Shown here: positions 46,401-55,392 of the stretch, piece after piece
Position numbering within the stretch: the first letter of the stretch is position 1
Layout of the letters: the number at the start of each line of letters is the position of its first letter
From: Streptomyces sp. NBC_00258
Lineage (GTDB): Bacteria; Actinomycetota; Actinomycetes; Streptomycetales; Streptomycetaceae
Assembly (NCBI RefSeq): GCF_036182465.1
Contig: NZ_CP108081.1
Span: 6,944,001 to 7,008,000, forward strand
Length of the DNA stretch: 64,000 bases
Direction of reading: 5' to 3'
Position numbers and translations under genes: made by a program
Notes under the pieces: model-generated
What the model saw: the letters and a program-made list of their open reading frames with translations, nothing else
What the model was told of the DNA's origin: nothing
The model's database searches: none

Positions 46401-47165
46401 GTGGCAACTGGCCGAACTCACCGACCGGCGACCCGCAGCCGAGGGATTCCCGAGGCCACCGTCGCCAGGCTTCCGCTGTACCTCCGAGCCCTCACCGCTC
46501 TGTCGGAGCGCTCGGTACCCACGGTCTCCTCCGAGGAGCTCGCGGCCGCGGCGGGGGTCAACTCCGCCAAGCTGCGCAAGGACTTCTCGTACCTCGGGTC
46601 GTACGGGACGCGCGGTGTGGGCTACGACGTCGAGTACCTCGTCTACCAGATCTCCCGCGAGCTCGGCCTTACCCAGGACTGGCCGGTCGTGATCGTCGGT
46701 ATCGGTAACCTCGGCGCGGCGCTGGCCAACTACGGCGGGTTCGCCTCGCGCGGGTTCCGTGTCGCGGCGCTGATCGACGCCGATCCCGAGATGGCCGGCA
46801 AGCCCGTCGCCGGGATCCCCGTGCAGCACACCGACGAGCTGGAAAAGATCATCGACGACAACGGTGTGTCGATCGGTGTCATCGCGACCCCCGCCGGCGC
46901 CGCCCAGCAGGTCTGCGACCGGCTCGTCGCCGCCGGTGTGACCTCCATCCTGAACTTCGCGCCGACCGTGCTGACCGTCCCCGACGGTGTCGACGTACGC
47001 AAGGTCGATCTCTCCATCGAGCTGCAGATCCTCGCCTTCCACGAGCAGCGCAAGGCCGGCGAGGAGGCCGAGGCGGCGATGGAGGCGGAGGCCGAGGCGG
47101 CCGCCGCGGCCAAGGAGGCCGGGAAAGGGCCCGACGGGGATGTCCCCGCCGTGATGCCGGCATGA
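46401..47165 (+). CDS. rex: Redox-sensing repressor Rex
   Basis: 254 residues, GTG start. An N-terminal winged helix (about 18-80: AAAGVNSAKLRKDFSYLGSY) is followed by a Rossmann domain (VVIVGIGNLGAALANY) and a C-terminal swapped helix. Rex binds its operator when NADH is low and releases when NADH rises, linking respiration genes to oxygen supply. An acidic Ala/Glu-rich tail (about 225-254) is extra. Its stop overlaps hemA (ATGA). The operon rex-hemA-hemC-hemD matches S. coelicolor. Confidence 0.95.
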   Translation: MATGRTHRPATRSRGIPEATVARLPLYLRALTALSERSVPTVSSEELAAAAGVNSAKLRKDFSYLGSYGTRGVGYDVEYLVYQISRELGLTQDWPVVIVGIGNLGAALANYGGFASRGFRVAALIDADPEMAGKPVAGIPVQHTDELEKIIDDNGVSIGVIATPAGAAQQVCDRLVAAGVTSILNFAPTVLTVPDGVDVRKVDLSIELQILAFHEQRKAGEEAEAAMEAEAEAAAAAKEAGKGPDGDVPAVMPA

Positions 47166-48985
47166 GTCTTCTTGTCGTCGGGCTGAGCCACCGCAGCGCT
47201 CCGGTCAGCGTCCTGGAGCGGGCCGCGCTGTCCGCGGACGCCCAGATCAAGCTGCTCCAGGACACGGTCGCCGCCGAGCCGGCCGCCGAGGCCGCGGTGC
47301 TCGCCACCTGCAACCGGATCGAGCTCTACGCCGACGTGGACAAGTTCCACGCGGGCGTCGCCGAGCTCTCCACGCTGCTCGCGCAGCACAGCGGCGTCGG
47401 TCTCGAGGAGCTCACCCCTTATCTGTACGTGCACTACGAGGACCGGGCCGTCCACCACTTCTTCTCGGTGGCCTGCGGGCTCGACTCGATGGTCGTCGGC
47501 GAGGGCCAGATCCTCGGCCAGATCAAGGACGCCCTCGCCACCGCGCAGGAACTGCACACGGCCGGGCGGCTGCTGAACGACCTCTTCCAGCAGGCGCTGC
47601 GGGTCGGCAAGCGTGCCCACTCCGAGACCGGCATCGACCGGGCCGGGCAGTCCCTGGTGACCTTCGGCCTGGAGCAGCTGTCGTCCGGCGCCCCGGCCGA
47701 CGCCTGGCTCAAGGGCAAGCGGGCCCTCGTGATCGGCGCGGGCTCCATGTCCTCGCTCGCCGCGGCGACGCTCGCGCGGGCCGGGGTGGCCGAGCTGGTC
47801 GTCGCCAACCGGACGTTCGACCGGGCGGAGCGCCTCGCGGCCCTGCTCGCCGAGCAGTACGGACAGCGCCCGGCGGAACAGGGCGACCTGGACGTGCTGG
47901 CCCGCGCGGTACCGATGGAATCGGTGCCGGGCGAGCTGACACGTGCCGATGTCGTCGTGTCCTGCACCGGCGCGACCGGGCTGGTTCTGACGGCGGACCT
48001 CGTGGCCGAGGCCGTCGAGGGACGCACGGGCGCGCCCGCCGTGGAGCGCGCCGCCGACTCCGCCGCCGTACGGTCCGGCCTTCCGCCCACCAGCGTCGGC
48101 AGCGAGGACGGCTGTCCGCTCGACCTGTCCGCCGTGCAGGGTTCCGCCGTGCAGGGGGCCACCGGTTTCTCCGTCATGGGGGAGGCCGCGGTGGCCGGTA
48201 TGGACGCGGCCACCCTGGAGCAGCACGCCGCCTGGGTGGACAACGGGACGGTCGACCGTCGCGAGGGCCGCCGTACACCCGAGATCGACACCGAGGCCGT
48301 CGCCGCCCTCGCCGCCGCCGCGGCCGCCCTCGGGCGGGTGCCCGAGCGGCGCCGGCCCGAGCCCGTCGCCGAGGTGCCCCGGCCCCTGCCCGTGCTCTCC
48401 CTGCTCGACCTCGCCATGCCCCGCGACATCGACGCGGCCGCGCACCGGCTGCTCGGGGTGCGGCTGGTGGACATCGAGTCCCTCGCCGAGGCCTCCGCGG
48501 ACGCCCCGATGGCCGCCGACGTCGACCAGGTGCGGCGGATCGTCGCCGACGAGGTCGCCGCCTTCGACGCCGCTCAGCGGGCCGCGCACATCACGCCCAC
48601 CGTCGTGGCGCTGCGCGCCATGGCCGCCGACGTCGTGGCGAGCGAGATCGCCCGGCTCGACGGCCGGCTGCCCGGCCTCGACGACAAGCAGCGCGGCGAG
48701 ATCACCCAGACCGTGCGACGCGTCGTGGACAAGCTCCTGCACGCGCCGACCGTACGGGTCAAGCAACTGGCCGCCGAGCCCGGCGGTGCCGGGTACGCGG
48801 ACGCGCTGCGGACCCTGTTCGACCTGGAACCCGAGACGGTCGCCGCCGTCTCCCGGGCCGATGACAACAGCCCGGACGGCAACAGCCGGGACGAGGACAG
48901 CGCTGCCTTCGGCGGCCTGTACTTCGACCGCGAGAACTTCGACAGCAAGAACTTCGAGAGCGCCGAGAACCGAGGGCGAGCATGA
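47162..48985 (+). CDS. hemA: Glutamyl-tRNA reductase HemA with Streptomyces insertion
   Basis: 607 residues against about 420-470 usual. It reduces Glu-tRNA to glutamate-1-semialdehyde, the first step to haem. Catalytic Cys50 lies in LATCNRIELY. The substrate block is HFFSVACGLDSMVVGEGQIL and the NADPH motif ALVIGAGSMSSLAA. Between LVAEAVEGR (about 288) and LPVLSLLDLAMPRD (about 409) lies an insertion of some 120 low-complexity residues. The tail after 570 is also longer and Asp/Asn-rich. Coupled by ATGA overlaps to rex and hemC. Confidence 0.94.
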   Translation: MSLLVVGLSHRSAPVSVLERAALSADAQIKLLQDTVAAEPAAEAAVLATCNRIELYADVDKFHAGVAELSTLLAQHSGVGLEELTPYLYVHYEDRAVHHFFSVACGLDSMVVGEGQILGQIKDALATAQELHTAGRLLNDLFQQALRVGKRAHSETGIDRAGQSLVTFGLEQLSSGAPADAWLKGKRALVIGAGSMSSLAAATLARAGVAELVVANRTFDRAERLAALLAEQYGQRPAEQGDLDVLARAVPMESVPGELTRADVVVSCTGATGLVLTADLVAEAVEGRTGAPAVERAADSAAVRSGLPPTSVGSEDGCPLDLSAVQGSAVQGATGFSVMGEAAVAGMDAATLEQHAAWVDNGTVDRREGRRTPEIDTEAVAALAAAAAALGRVPERRRPEPVAEVPRPLPVLSLLDLAMPRDIDAAAHRLLGVRLVDIESLAEASADAPMAADVDQVRRIVADEVAAFDAAQRAAHITPTVVALRAMAADVVASEIARLDGRLPGLDDKQRGEITQTVRRVVDKLLHAPTVRVKQLAAEPGGAGYADALRTLFDLEPETVAAVSRADDNSPDGNSRDEDSAAFGGLYFDRENFDSKNFESAENRGRA

Positions 48986-49941
48986 ATGGGCAAGCACTGA
49001 GACTGGGGACCAGGCGGAGCAGACTCGCCATGGCCCAGTCCCGGCAGGTGGCGGATGCCGTGAGCCAGGTGACAGGGCGATCCGTCGAGCTTGTGGAGAT
49101 CACGACCTACGGGGACACGTCCCGCGAGCATCTCGCGCAGATCGGCGGTACGGGGGTCTTCGTGACCGCCCTGCGCGACGCGCTCCTGAGCGGTGAGGTC
49201 GACTTCGCCGTCCACTCCCTCAAGGACCTGCCGACCGCGCAGCCCGACGATCTGGTGCTGGCCGCGATCCCGGTGCGTGAGGACCCGCGCGATGTGCTGA
49301 TCGCCCGCGACGGGCGCACCTTCGCGCAACTGCCCGACGGGGCGCGGGTCGGGACCGGCTCGCCGCGTCGCATGGCCCAGTTGAACGCGTACGCGCGGGA
49401 CCACGGGACGACGATAGAGACCGTTCCGATCCGTGGGAACGTCGATACGCGGATCGGGTACGTGCGCAGTGGTGAGCTCGATGGTGTCGTGCTTGCTGCG
49501 GCTGGGATGAAGAGGATCGGACGGATCGAGGAAGTGACCGACTTCCTGCCCGTCGACACTGTTTTGCCCGCCCCCGGCCAGGGGGCCCTCGCGATCGAGT
49601 GTGCCGCGGACAACGCGGACCTCTTCGCTGCGCTCGCCGAGCTCGACGACCCGTTCACCCGGGCCGCCGTGACCGCCGAGCGGTCCCTGCTCGCCGCCCT
49701 GGAGGCCGGCTGCAGTGCACCTGTGGGTGCGCTCGCCGACCTTCTGGCCGACGGGCAGATTGTCAAGGAAATGCGCCTGCGCGGCGTCGTCGGCACGACC
49801 GACGGCTCGACGCTGGTGCAGTTGTCCACCACCGGTCCCGTGCCCGAGACACATGACCAAGCAATGGCGCTCGGCCGTGAACTCGCCGCCGAGATGCTTG
49901 CCAAGGGCGCGGCCGGTCTGATGGGGGAGCGAGCACATTGA
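48982..49941 (+). CDS. hemC: Porphobilinogen deaminase HemC
   Basis: 319 residues. It joins four porphobilinogens into hydroxymethylbilane. Marks are RLGTRRSRLAMAQSRQVADA at the N-terminus, FAVHSLKDLPT, RVGTGSPRRMAQL, the conserved Asp region IRGNVDTRIG, and the dipyrromethane-binding Cys in LEAGCSAPVGA (about 246). Its ATG overlaps the hemA stop, and its stop overlaps the hemD start (TTGA). Confidence 0.96.
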   Translation: MNGQALRLGTRRSRLAMAQSRQVADAVSQVTGRSVELVEITTYGDTSREHLAQIGGTGVFVTALRDALLSGEVDFAVHSLKDLPTAQPDDLVLAAIPVREDPRDVLIARDGRTFAQLPDGARVGTGSPRRMAQLNAYARDHGTTIETVPIRGNVDTRIGYVRSGELDGVVLAAAGMKRIGRIEEVTDFLPVDTVLPAPGQGALAIECAADNADLFAALAELDDPFTRAAVTAERSLLAALEAGCSAPVGALADLLADGQIVKEMRLRGVVGTTDGSTLVQLSTTGPVPETHDQAMALGRELAAEMLAKGAAGLMGERAH

Positions 49942-51623
49942 GCCCCACCACCCTTCCCGCCGGCCTCGAACACGGGCACGTCACCTTCCTCGGTGCCGGA
50001 CCCGGGGATCCGGGACTGCTGACTCTGCGCGCCGTCGAGGCGCTGGCGAACGCGGATGTCCTGGTCGCCGAACCCGAAGTGATCGACGTCGTCCGCACGC
50101 ACGCCAGACGAAACGTCACCGTGCTCGACACCGAAACGGGGGCGAGCCCGGACACGCCTCAGCTAACGGTAGTTGACGGCACGTCAACTACCCCTGGCGT
50201 CCCCGCGTCGAAGGACGCGGCCAATATTGTCATGGAGGCCGCGCGCGGCGGCAGGCGGGTCGTCCGTGCCGTCTCGGGCGACCCCGGGCTCGACGCGTAC
50301 GCCGCCGAGGAGATGCTCGCCTGCGCCGCCGCGGGTGTGCCCTTCGAAGTCGTGCCCGGTGTCGCCGCCGCTGTCGGTGTGCCCGCGTACGCGGGTGTGC
50401 CTTTGCGGGACGCCCAGGGTGCTGACGTGCGGTTCGTGGACGCCCGTACGGCGTCCGGGCGTTGCTGGACCGAGGTCGGGGCGTCCGACGGGACCGTTGT
50501 CGTTTCGGCGACTCTTGAGTCCGTGGGTGCTGCTGCGGGGGAGCTTGTCGCCGCGGGGCGTAAGCCCGATACGCCGATGACCGTCACTGTTGCCGGTACT
50601 ACTACTCGGCAGCGGACCTGGGCCGCGACGCTCGGGACCATCGCGCAGACGCTGAAGCAGGCCAAGGTGCTGCCCTCGCCCGAGGGCGGGCGGCCGGTGA
50701 TAGCCGTGGTCGGCGAGCGTTCCGCCGCCGCCCAGCGCGACCAGTTGTCGTGGTTCGAGTCCAAGCCGCTGTTCGGCTGGAAGGTGCTCGTGCCGCGTAC
50801 GAAGGAGCAGGCGGCCTCGCTCTCCGACCAGCTGCGGTCGTACGGGGCCGTGCCGCACGAGGTGCCGACGATCGCCGTCGAGCCGCCGCGGACGCCTCAG
50901 CAGATGGAGCGGGCCGTCAAGGGGCTCGTGACCGGGCGGTACGAGTGGATCGCCTTCACGTCGGTGAACGCCGTCAAGGCCGTGCGGGAGAAGTTCGAGG
51001 AGTACGGGCTTGATGCTCGGGCTTTTGCCGGGATCAAGGTTGCCGCGGTGGGGGAGCAGACCGCCAAGGCGTTGATCGCCTTTGGTGTGAAGCCGGATCT
51101 GGTGCCGAGTGGGGAGCAGTCTGCGGCTGGGTTGTTGGAGGACTGGCCTCCTTACGATCCCGTTTTTGATCCGATCGACCGGGTGTTCCTGCCTCGGGCC
51201 GATATCGCCACGGAGACGTTGGTCGCCGGGCTGATCGAGCTCGGGTGGGAGGTCGATGACGTCACTGCCTATCGGACCGTGCGGGCCTCGCCTCCTCCTG
51301 CGGAGACTCGTGAGGCGATCAAGGGTGGTGGGTTCGACGCTGTTCTTTTCACGTCGTCCAGCACTGTGCGGAACCTGGTGGGTATCGCCGGGAAGCCGCA
51401 CAACGTGACTGTCATTGCCTGTATCGGGCCTGCCACGGCCAAGACCGCCGAGGAGCATGGGCTGCGGGTCGATGTCATGGCTCCGGAGCCGTCCGTGCAT
51501 CGGCTGGCCGAGGCGCTGGCCGACTTCGGGCTTCGTCGGCGGGCCGCGGCTCTTGAGGCCGGGGATCCTGTTACTCGGCCCAGTGAGCGGCGGCCGGGGT
51601 CCCGGCGGAGGCGTACCACGTAG
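49938..51623 (+). CDS. hemD: Fused uroporphyrinogen-III methyltransferase / synthase
   Basis: 561 residues, TTG start overlapping the hemC stop. The N-terminal half (about 10-255) is a CobA/SUMT-type methyltransferase with VTFLGAGPGDPGLLTLRAVE and VVRAVSGDPGLDAYAAEE. The C-terminal half (about 275-545) is HemD, uroporphyrinogen-III synthase, with IAFTSVNAVKAVREKF and VLFTSSSTVRNL. One polypeptide can thus close the ring and start its methylation toward sirohaem or B12. A basic tail ends the protein. The fusion is usual in actinobacteria. Confidence 0.92.
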   Translation: MSPTTLPAGLEHGHVTFLGAGPGDPGLLTLRAVEALANADVLVAEPEVIDVVRTHARRNVTVLDTETGASPDTPQLTVVDGTSTTPGVPASKDAANIVMEAARGGRRVVRAVSGDPGLDAYAAEEMLACAAAGVPFEVVPGVAAAVGVPAYAGVPLRDAQGADVRFVDARTASGRCWTEVGASDGTVVVSATLESVGAAAGELVAAGRKPDTPMTVTVAGTTTRQRTWAATLGTIAQTLKQAKVLPSPEGGRPVIAVVGERSAAAQRDQLSWFESKPLFGWKVLVPRTKEQAASLSDQLRSYGAVPHEVPTIAVEPPRTPQQMERAVKGLVTGRYEWIAFTSVNAVKAVREKFEEYGLDARAFAGIKVAAVGEQTAKALIAFGVKPDLVPSGEQSAAGLLEDWPPYDPVFDPIDRVFLPRADIATETLVAGLIELGWEVDDVTAYRTVRASPPPAETREAIKGGGFDAVLFTSSSTVRNLVGIAGKPHNVTVIACIGPATAKTAEEHGLRVDVMAPEPSVHRLAEALADFGLRRRAAALEAGDPVTRPSERRPGSRRRRTT

Positions 51624-51682
51624 TCGACGTAGGTGTGTGGCAGCGCGTCGCGGTCCCTTGGGGGAGTGCGGCGCGTTGTCGT

Positions 51683-51710
51683 GTGCGGTGCGGTGCGGTG
51701 CGGTGCGGTG
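51683..51710 (+). repeat. Pentanucleotide microsatellite (GTGCG)5
   Basis: Five exact GTGCG units plus a partial one, 60 bases after the hemD stop. Its unit differs from the 19926 tract, but the setting (just past a metabolic gene, convergent gap) is alike. Confidence 0.85.
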
Positions 51711-51726
51711 TGCGTTGTTCTGGGGC

Positions 51727-51844
51727 GCGGGCCGTGCCGGTACGTCGAGCCCGCCGCCTCCGGGTGTACTGCTGCGGTTTTGAGGTTCCGCCTTTTTTGG
51801 AGGAGCCGTACGCGGCGGGCTTTCGACGTACCGGCACGGCCCGC
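51727..51844. repeat. Long fold-back between hemD and the FAD oxidase gene
   Basis: Arms 51727-51757 and 51812-51844 are complementary over 31 positions, apart from a two-base TT bulge (GCGGGCCGTGCCGGTACGTC and its mirror). The 54-base loop contains CCTTTTTT. It could be a bidirectional terminator for the convergent hemD and FAD oxidase genes. Confidence 0.75.
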
Positions 51845-51882
51845 TCCCGTGCGTACTTGGCTGCGGGTGCCGTTGTTCTCGT

Positions 51883-53274
51883 TTATGCCGCCGGGGGGAC
51901 TGCGTGGCCGTAGCGGAGCAGGTTTGCCGGGTCGTAGGTGGCCTTGGTTCGTTGGAGGTGGGTGTAGACCTCCGGGGTCCAGGCTCGGGCTCGGTCTGCT
52001 TCGTTTCCGGGGGTGCCGTGGATGTTGACCATGGTGCGGCCCGTGCCATAAGGGGTCATGGCCTGCTGTAGGGCTGTTGTGGCTTGTTCTACTGCCTGTG
52101 CGGTTTTCGGGTCGGGCAGGATCGCGACCGATTCCAGGAAGTACGTGGCGTCCCGGGCGCAGACCGCGTCCTGTGTGGAGGCGGGGCGGGACAGCGCGCC
52201 TCCCATGTGGCGGAGTTCGACGAGGAGGAGGGGGCAGTCCGTGGCTGCCGGGCCCACCTGGTCGAGGAACGTGCGGATGGCCTCGGGGGTGAGGTCGTGG
52301 AGCAGGGCGCACGATTCCCTTGCGGGGAGCGGGTCCTCGGGTTCCGCGTAGATCTGGTCCACCGCCGTGTAGTCCATCGGGGCGATCGTGTCGATCACGG
52401 GTGGGGCCGCCTCGCGGATGGGGGTCAGGAGGCGTTCGCCCTCTGCTGGGTCGCCTGTCCAGGCGACTGCCACCCGGGACCAGAAGCCGCCTCGCAGGGG
52501 CTCCGGGATCTGGGGGAGCGGAGGGAGGCGGAGCAGGCTGAATGCCGTGCACATCTCCGGGGGGAGTGTGGGCGTCCAGGTCGCGTACGCGTTGAGGAGG
52601 GCCTCCGCGTCCGTGCCCGCGCAGTAGATCGCGCCGCCGAGGATGCGGGAGAGCGGGAGCAGCTCGGTGACGAGGGATGTTACGACGCCGACGTTGCCCT
52701 TGCCGCCGCGCAGGGCCCGGAACAGGTCGGGCTCGTGGGTCGCGTCGGTCTCGTGCAGGACTCCGTCGGGGGTCACCACCTGGAAGGAGCGGACCAGATC
52801 TGAGGCGTAGCCGTAGGTGCGGCCGAGGACCGGCAGGCCGCCGCCCAGCGTGTAGCCGATCACGCCGATGTCGGTCGAGGAGCCGTTGAGCGCGGCCAGG
52901 CCGTGGGGTGCGGCCGCCGCCAGGACGTCCCGCCATTTCGCTCCGGCGGACACCGTCGCGGTTCGTTCGGCCGGGTCGATCCGTACGTCCGTCATACGGC
53001 TGGTGTTGATCAGCAGGCCGTCGTCGATGGGGAAGTTCGCGCCGTGGCCCGTCGCCTGTACCGAGACGGGGGTGCCTGTCGCGGTCGCCCAGCGGAGTGC
53101 CGCGACGATGTCGTCGGTTCCCGTTGCCCCGATCACGATGTCCGGCGTGTGGCGCTGCGACAGGTTGAAGCCTGTGACCTCTGCCATGTAGGCGGCGTCG
53201 TCGGGTCTCAGGACCGGGCCCCGGATGTCCGAGAGGGCGAAGAGGTCGGTGGGGGTGTGGTGCGCGGTCGTCAT
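51883..53274 (-). CDS. FAD-linked oxidase (berberine-bridge/PCMH type)
   Basis: 463 residues from the ATG at 53274 with GGAGG upstream. The FAD-binding domain (about 35-210) has VQATGHGANFPIDDGLLINT, IGYTLGGGLPVLGRTYGYAS and RALRGGKGNVGVVTSLV. The C-terminal BBE segment is TYDPANLLRYGHAVPP. The His in GHGAN is the usual place for covalent FAD; a second Cys link is not obvious. It probably oxidises an alcohol or sugar, possibly a specialised metabolite. It lies antisense between hemD and hemB and breaks the haem gene run. Confidence 0.85.
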   Translation of the reverse strand: MTTAHHTPTDLFALSDIRGPVLRPDDAAYMAEVTGFNLSQRHTPDIVIGATGTDDIVAALRWATATGTPVSVQATGHGANFPIDDGLLINTSRMTDVRIDPAERTATVSAGAKWRDVLAAAAPHGLAALNGSSTDIGVIGYTLGGGLPVLGRTYGYASDLVRSFQVVTPDGVLHETDATHEPDLFRALRGGKGNVGVVTSLVTELLPLSRILGGAIYCAGTDAEALLNAYATWTPTLPPEMCTAFSLLRLPPLPQIPEPLRGGFWSRVAVAWTGDPAEGERLLTPIREAAPPVIDTIAPMDYTAVDQIYAEPEDPLPARESCALLHDLTPEAIRTFLDQVGPAATDCPLLLVELRHMGGALSRPASTQDAVCARDATYFLESVAILPDPKTAQAVEQATTALQQAMTPYGTGRTMVNIHGTPGNEADRARAWTPEVYTHLQRTKATYDPANLLRYGHAVPPAA

Positions 53275-53434
53275 CTCGTCCTCCAGCCCAGAGAGGCCGT
53301 CGGGGTCCTTGTTCCACCAGCTTGCGCCCGGGGCGTCCCGGGCGCATGTGGGGGCGGCAGGGGCGCGGGGGAGGGGCCGTGGCGCCGACTCCTCGTCGGC
53401 AAAGGTGGTTCTGGCGCGGGCGTAGCGTTGGTGT

Positions 53435-54427
53435 ATGACTACGTACGGATCCTTCCCCGGCAGCCGGCCGCGGCGGCTGCGGACCACCCCCGTGATGCGG
53501 CGCATGGTCGCCGAGACCCGGCTGCATCCCGCCGACTTCATCCTCCCCGCGTTCGTGCGCGAGGGCATCAGCGAGGCCGTGCCCATCGCCGCGATGCCGG
53601 GCGTCGTGCAGCACTCCCGGGACAGTCTCAAGAAGGCTGCCGCGGAGGCCGTGGCGGCCGGGATCTCCGGGATCATGCTGTTCGGTGTCCCGGAGGAGTC
53701 CAAGAAGGACGCGGTGGGGACTCCTGGGACCGATCCGGACGGGATTCTGCAGGTCGCTCTTCGGGATGTGCGGGCCGAGGTCGGCGACGAGCTGCTGGTG
53801 ATGTCCGATCTGTGTCTTGATGAGACCACTGATCATGGACATTGCGGGGTCCTGGACGCCGAGGGCCGCGTCGACAATGACGCGACCCTGGAGCGGTACG
53901 CCGAGATGGCCCAGGTACAGGCCGACGCCGGGGCCCATGTGGTGGGCCCCAGCGGGATGATGGACGGCCAGGTCGGGGTCGTACGCGATGCCCTCGACCA
54001 GATCGGGCGGGAGGACGTGTCGATCCTGGCCTACACCGTCAAGTACTCCTCCGCCTTCTTCGGGCCCTTCCGGGAAGCCGTCGCCTCCTCTTTGAAGGGC
54101 GACCGGAAGACCTATCAGCAGGATCCCGCCAATGTGCGTGAGTCCCTGCGGGAGTTGGCCCTCGATCTGGAGGAGGGGGCCGACATGGTGATGGTCAAGC
54201 CGGCCGGCCCGTATCTCGACATCCTCGCGCGGGTCGCGGACGCCGTGGACGTGCCCGTGGCGGCCTACCAGATCTCCGGTGAGTACTCGATGGTCGAAGC
54301 CGCCGCCGAGAAGGGGTGGATCGACCGGGACAAGGCGATCCTGGAGACGCTCACCGGGATCAAGCGGGCCGGTGCCCAGAACATCCTCACGTACTGGGCG
54401 ACCGAGGTGGCGCAGAAGCTGCGCTGA
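53435..54427 (+). CDS. hemB: Porphobilinogen synthase (5-aminolevulinate dehydratase) HemB
   Basis: 330 residues. It condenses two aminolevulinates to porphobilinogen. Typical blocks are RRLRTTPVMRRMVAETRL, VMSDLCLDETTDHGHCG, VGPSGMMDGQVG, ILAYTVKYSSAFFGPFREAV with an active-site Lys, and DMVMVKPAGPYLDI with the Schiff-base Lys. The metal site reads as the Mg-type form (Asp-rich, only one Cys in the DHGHCG loop). It has its own promoter: TAGCGT lies 6 bases before the ATG, so the mRNA may be leaderless. Confidence 0.95.
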   Translation: MTTYGSFPGSRPRRLRTTPVMRRMVAETRLHPADFILPAFVREGISEAVPIAAMPGVVQHSRDSLKKAAAEAVAAGISGIMLFGVPEESKKDAVGTPGTDPDGILQVALRDVRAEVGDELLVMSDLCLDETTDHGHCGVLDAEGRVDNDATLERYAEMAQVQADAGAHVVGPSGMMDGQVGVVRDALDQIGREDVSILAYTVKYSSAFFGPFREAVASSLKGDRKTYQQDPANVRESLRELALDLEEGADMVMVKPAGPYLDILARVADAVDVPVAAYQISGEYSMVEAAAEKGWIDRDKAILETLTGIKRAGAQNILTYWATEVAQKLR

Positions 54428-54448
54428 GCCCCTTTGCTCACCGGTTGC

Positions 54449-55177
54449 TCACCAGGTGAGGGCGTCCGCCATCGTCTGCTGCCAGTACGTGACGGCGATC
54501 GAGTCGTCCACGTACACGCCCTTGGCGGGCAGCGACGGCTTGGACGCGGCTCCCGAGTCCGTGTTCAGGTAGAACGAGAGCGACTTGGCCGTGTAGCCGT
54601 TGGAACCGCTGCCGTCCGCCGCCGAGAGGCGCACGCCCGCGTAGCCCGACTCGCCGGGGGCCAGCGTGACCACCGCCTGCGGCTTGGACTCCTCCATGAC
54701 CGGCGGGACCGACTGCGCCTCGCCGAAGCGGACGGCCGGGTAGCCGATCACGTTGCAGTTCTTCGAGCCGGTGTTGGTGACGGTGAGGAGAAGGTGGTTG
54801 AGGGGGCGTGAGACCACCGTGGCGGTCGCGCGGGTGTTGGCGCTGGTGCAGGGCGTGCGGGTGGGGGGCGTGTCCTGCGAGTCCGACGACTTCGACGAGT
54901 CCGATGAGCCCGTCGAGCCCGACGAGTTCTGCGCGCCCTTCCCGTCCTTGGGCTTGGAGGTTGAGTCCGGCGAGGAAGCCGCCTGTCCCGCGTCCGTGGT
55001 CGTCTCCTTGTTCTTCTGCGACTCGGACGTCGGCGTGGACGACGGCTGGGACGTGGCGCCCGCCGACGCGCCCTCGTCGCGTACGCCCTCTCCGTTGTTG
55101 CAGGCCGTCAGTGTCAGCGTGGCGACGGCGAGCGCTGCGGCGGCGAGGACACGGGTGCGGGTGGTGCGAGCGGACAT
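54449..55177 (-). CDS. Lipoprotein with DUF4232 domain
   Basis: 242 residues. The signal segment VLAAAALAVATLTLTAC ends in a lipobox with Cys26, so it is a likely lipoprotein. A Ser/Thr/Lys/Asp-rich linker (about 35-105) precedes a beta-rich DUF4232-like domain (TRPLNHLLLTVTNTG-like strand pattern, VTLAPGESGYAGVRLSA). The ATG at 55177 has AGGGGGA upstream. The function of DUF4232 is unknown. It is divergent from the HTH membrane protein and convergent with hemB. Confidence 0.85.
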   Translation of the reverse strand: MSARTTRTRVLAAAALAVATLTLTACNNGEGVRDEGASAGATSQPSSTPTSESQKNKETTTDAGQAASSPDSTSKPKDGKGAQNSSGSTGSSDSSKSSDSQDTPPTRTPCTSANTRATATVVSRPLNHLLLTVTNTGSKNCNVIGYPAVRFGEAQSVPPVMEESKPQAVVTLAPGESGYAGVRLSAADGSGSNGYTAKSLSFYLNTDSGAASKPSLPAKGVYVDDSIAVTYWQQTMADALTW

Positions 55178-55392
55178 GGGTGATCCCCCTGATGCGGTAC
55201 GGCTGTTGGTGCAGGCCGCTCGACCGAGTGACGGGAGCGGCGTGCTTGGATGGCCCAAGCTTGTGCGGCGACCTGTCCCGGCCGCCACACCTGCCGGGGT
55301 TTCCGGGATGCCGGAACGCTCGCAGTGGCTCTGACCTGGGGGAATGACCTCCCCCTGGAACGTGGATCCGGGACGTGGGAGAGGGAGGAACG

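Noticed and set aside
53400..53434. Firm promoter call for hemB
   Set aside because: TAGCGT is suitably placed for a leaderless start, but no -35 is recognisable, so it is mentioned only within the gene entry.
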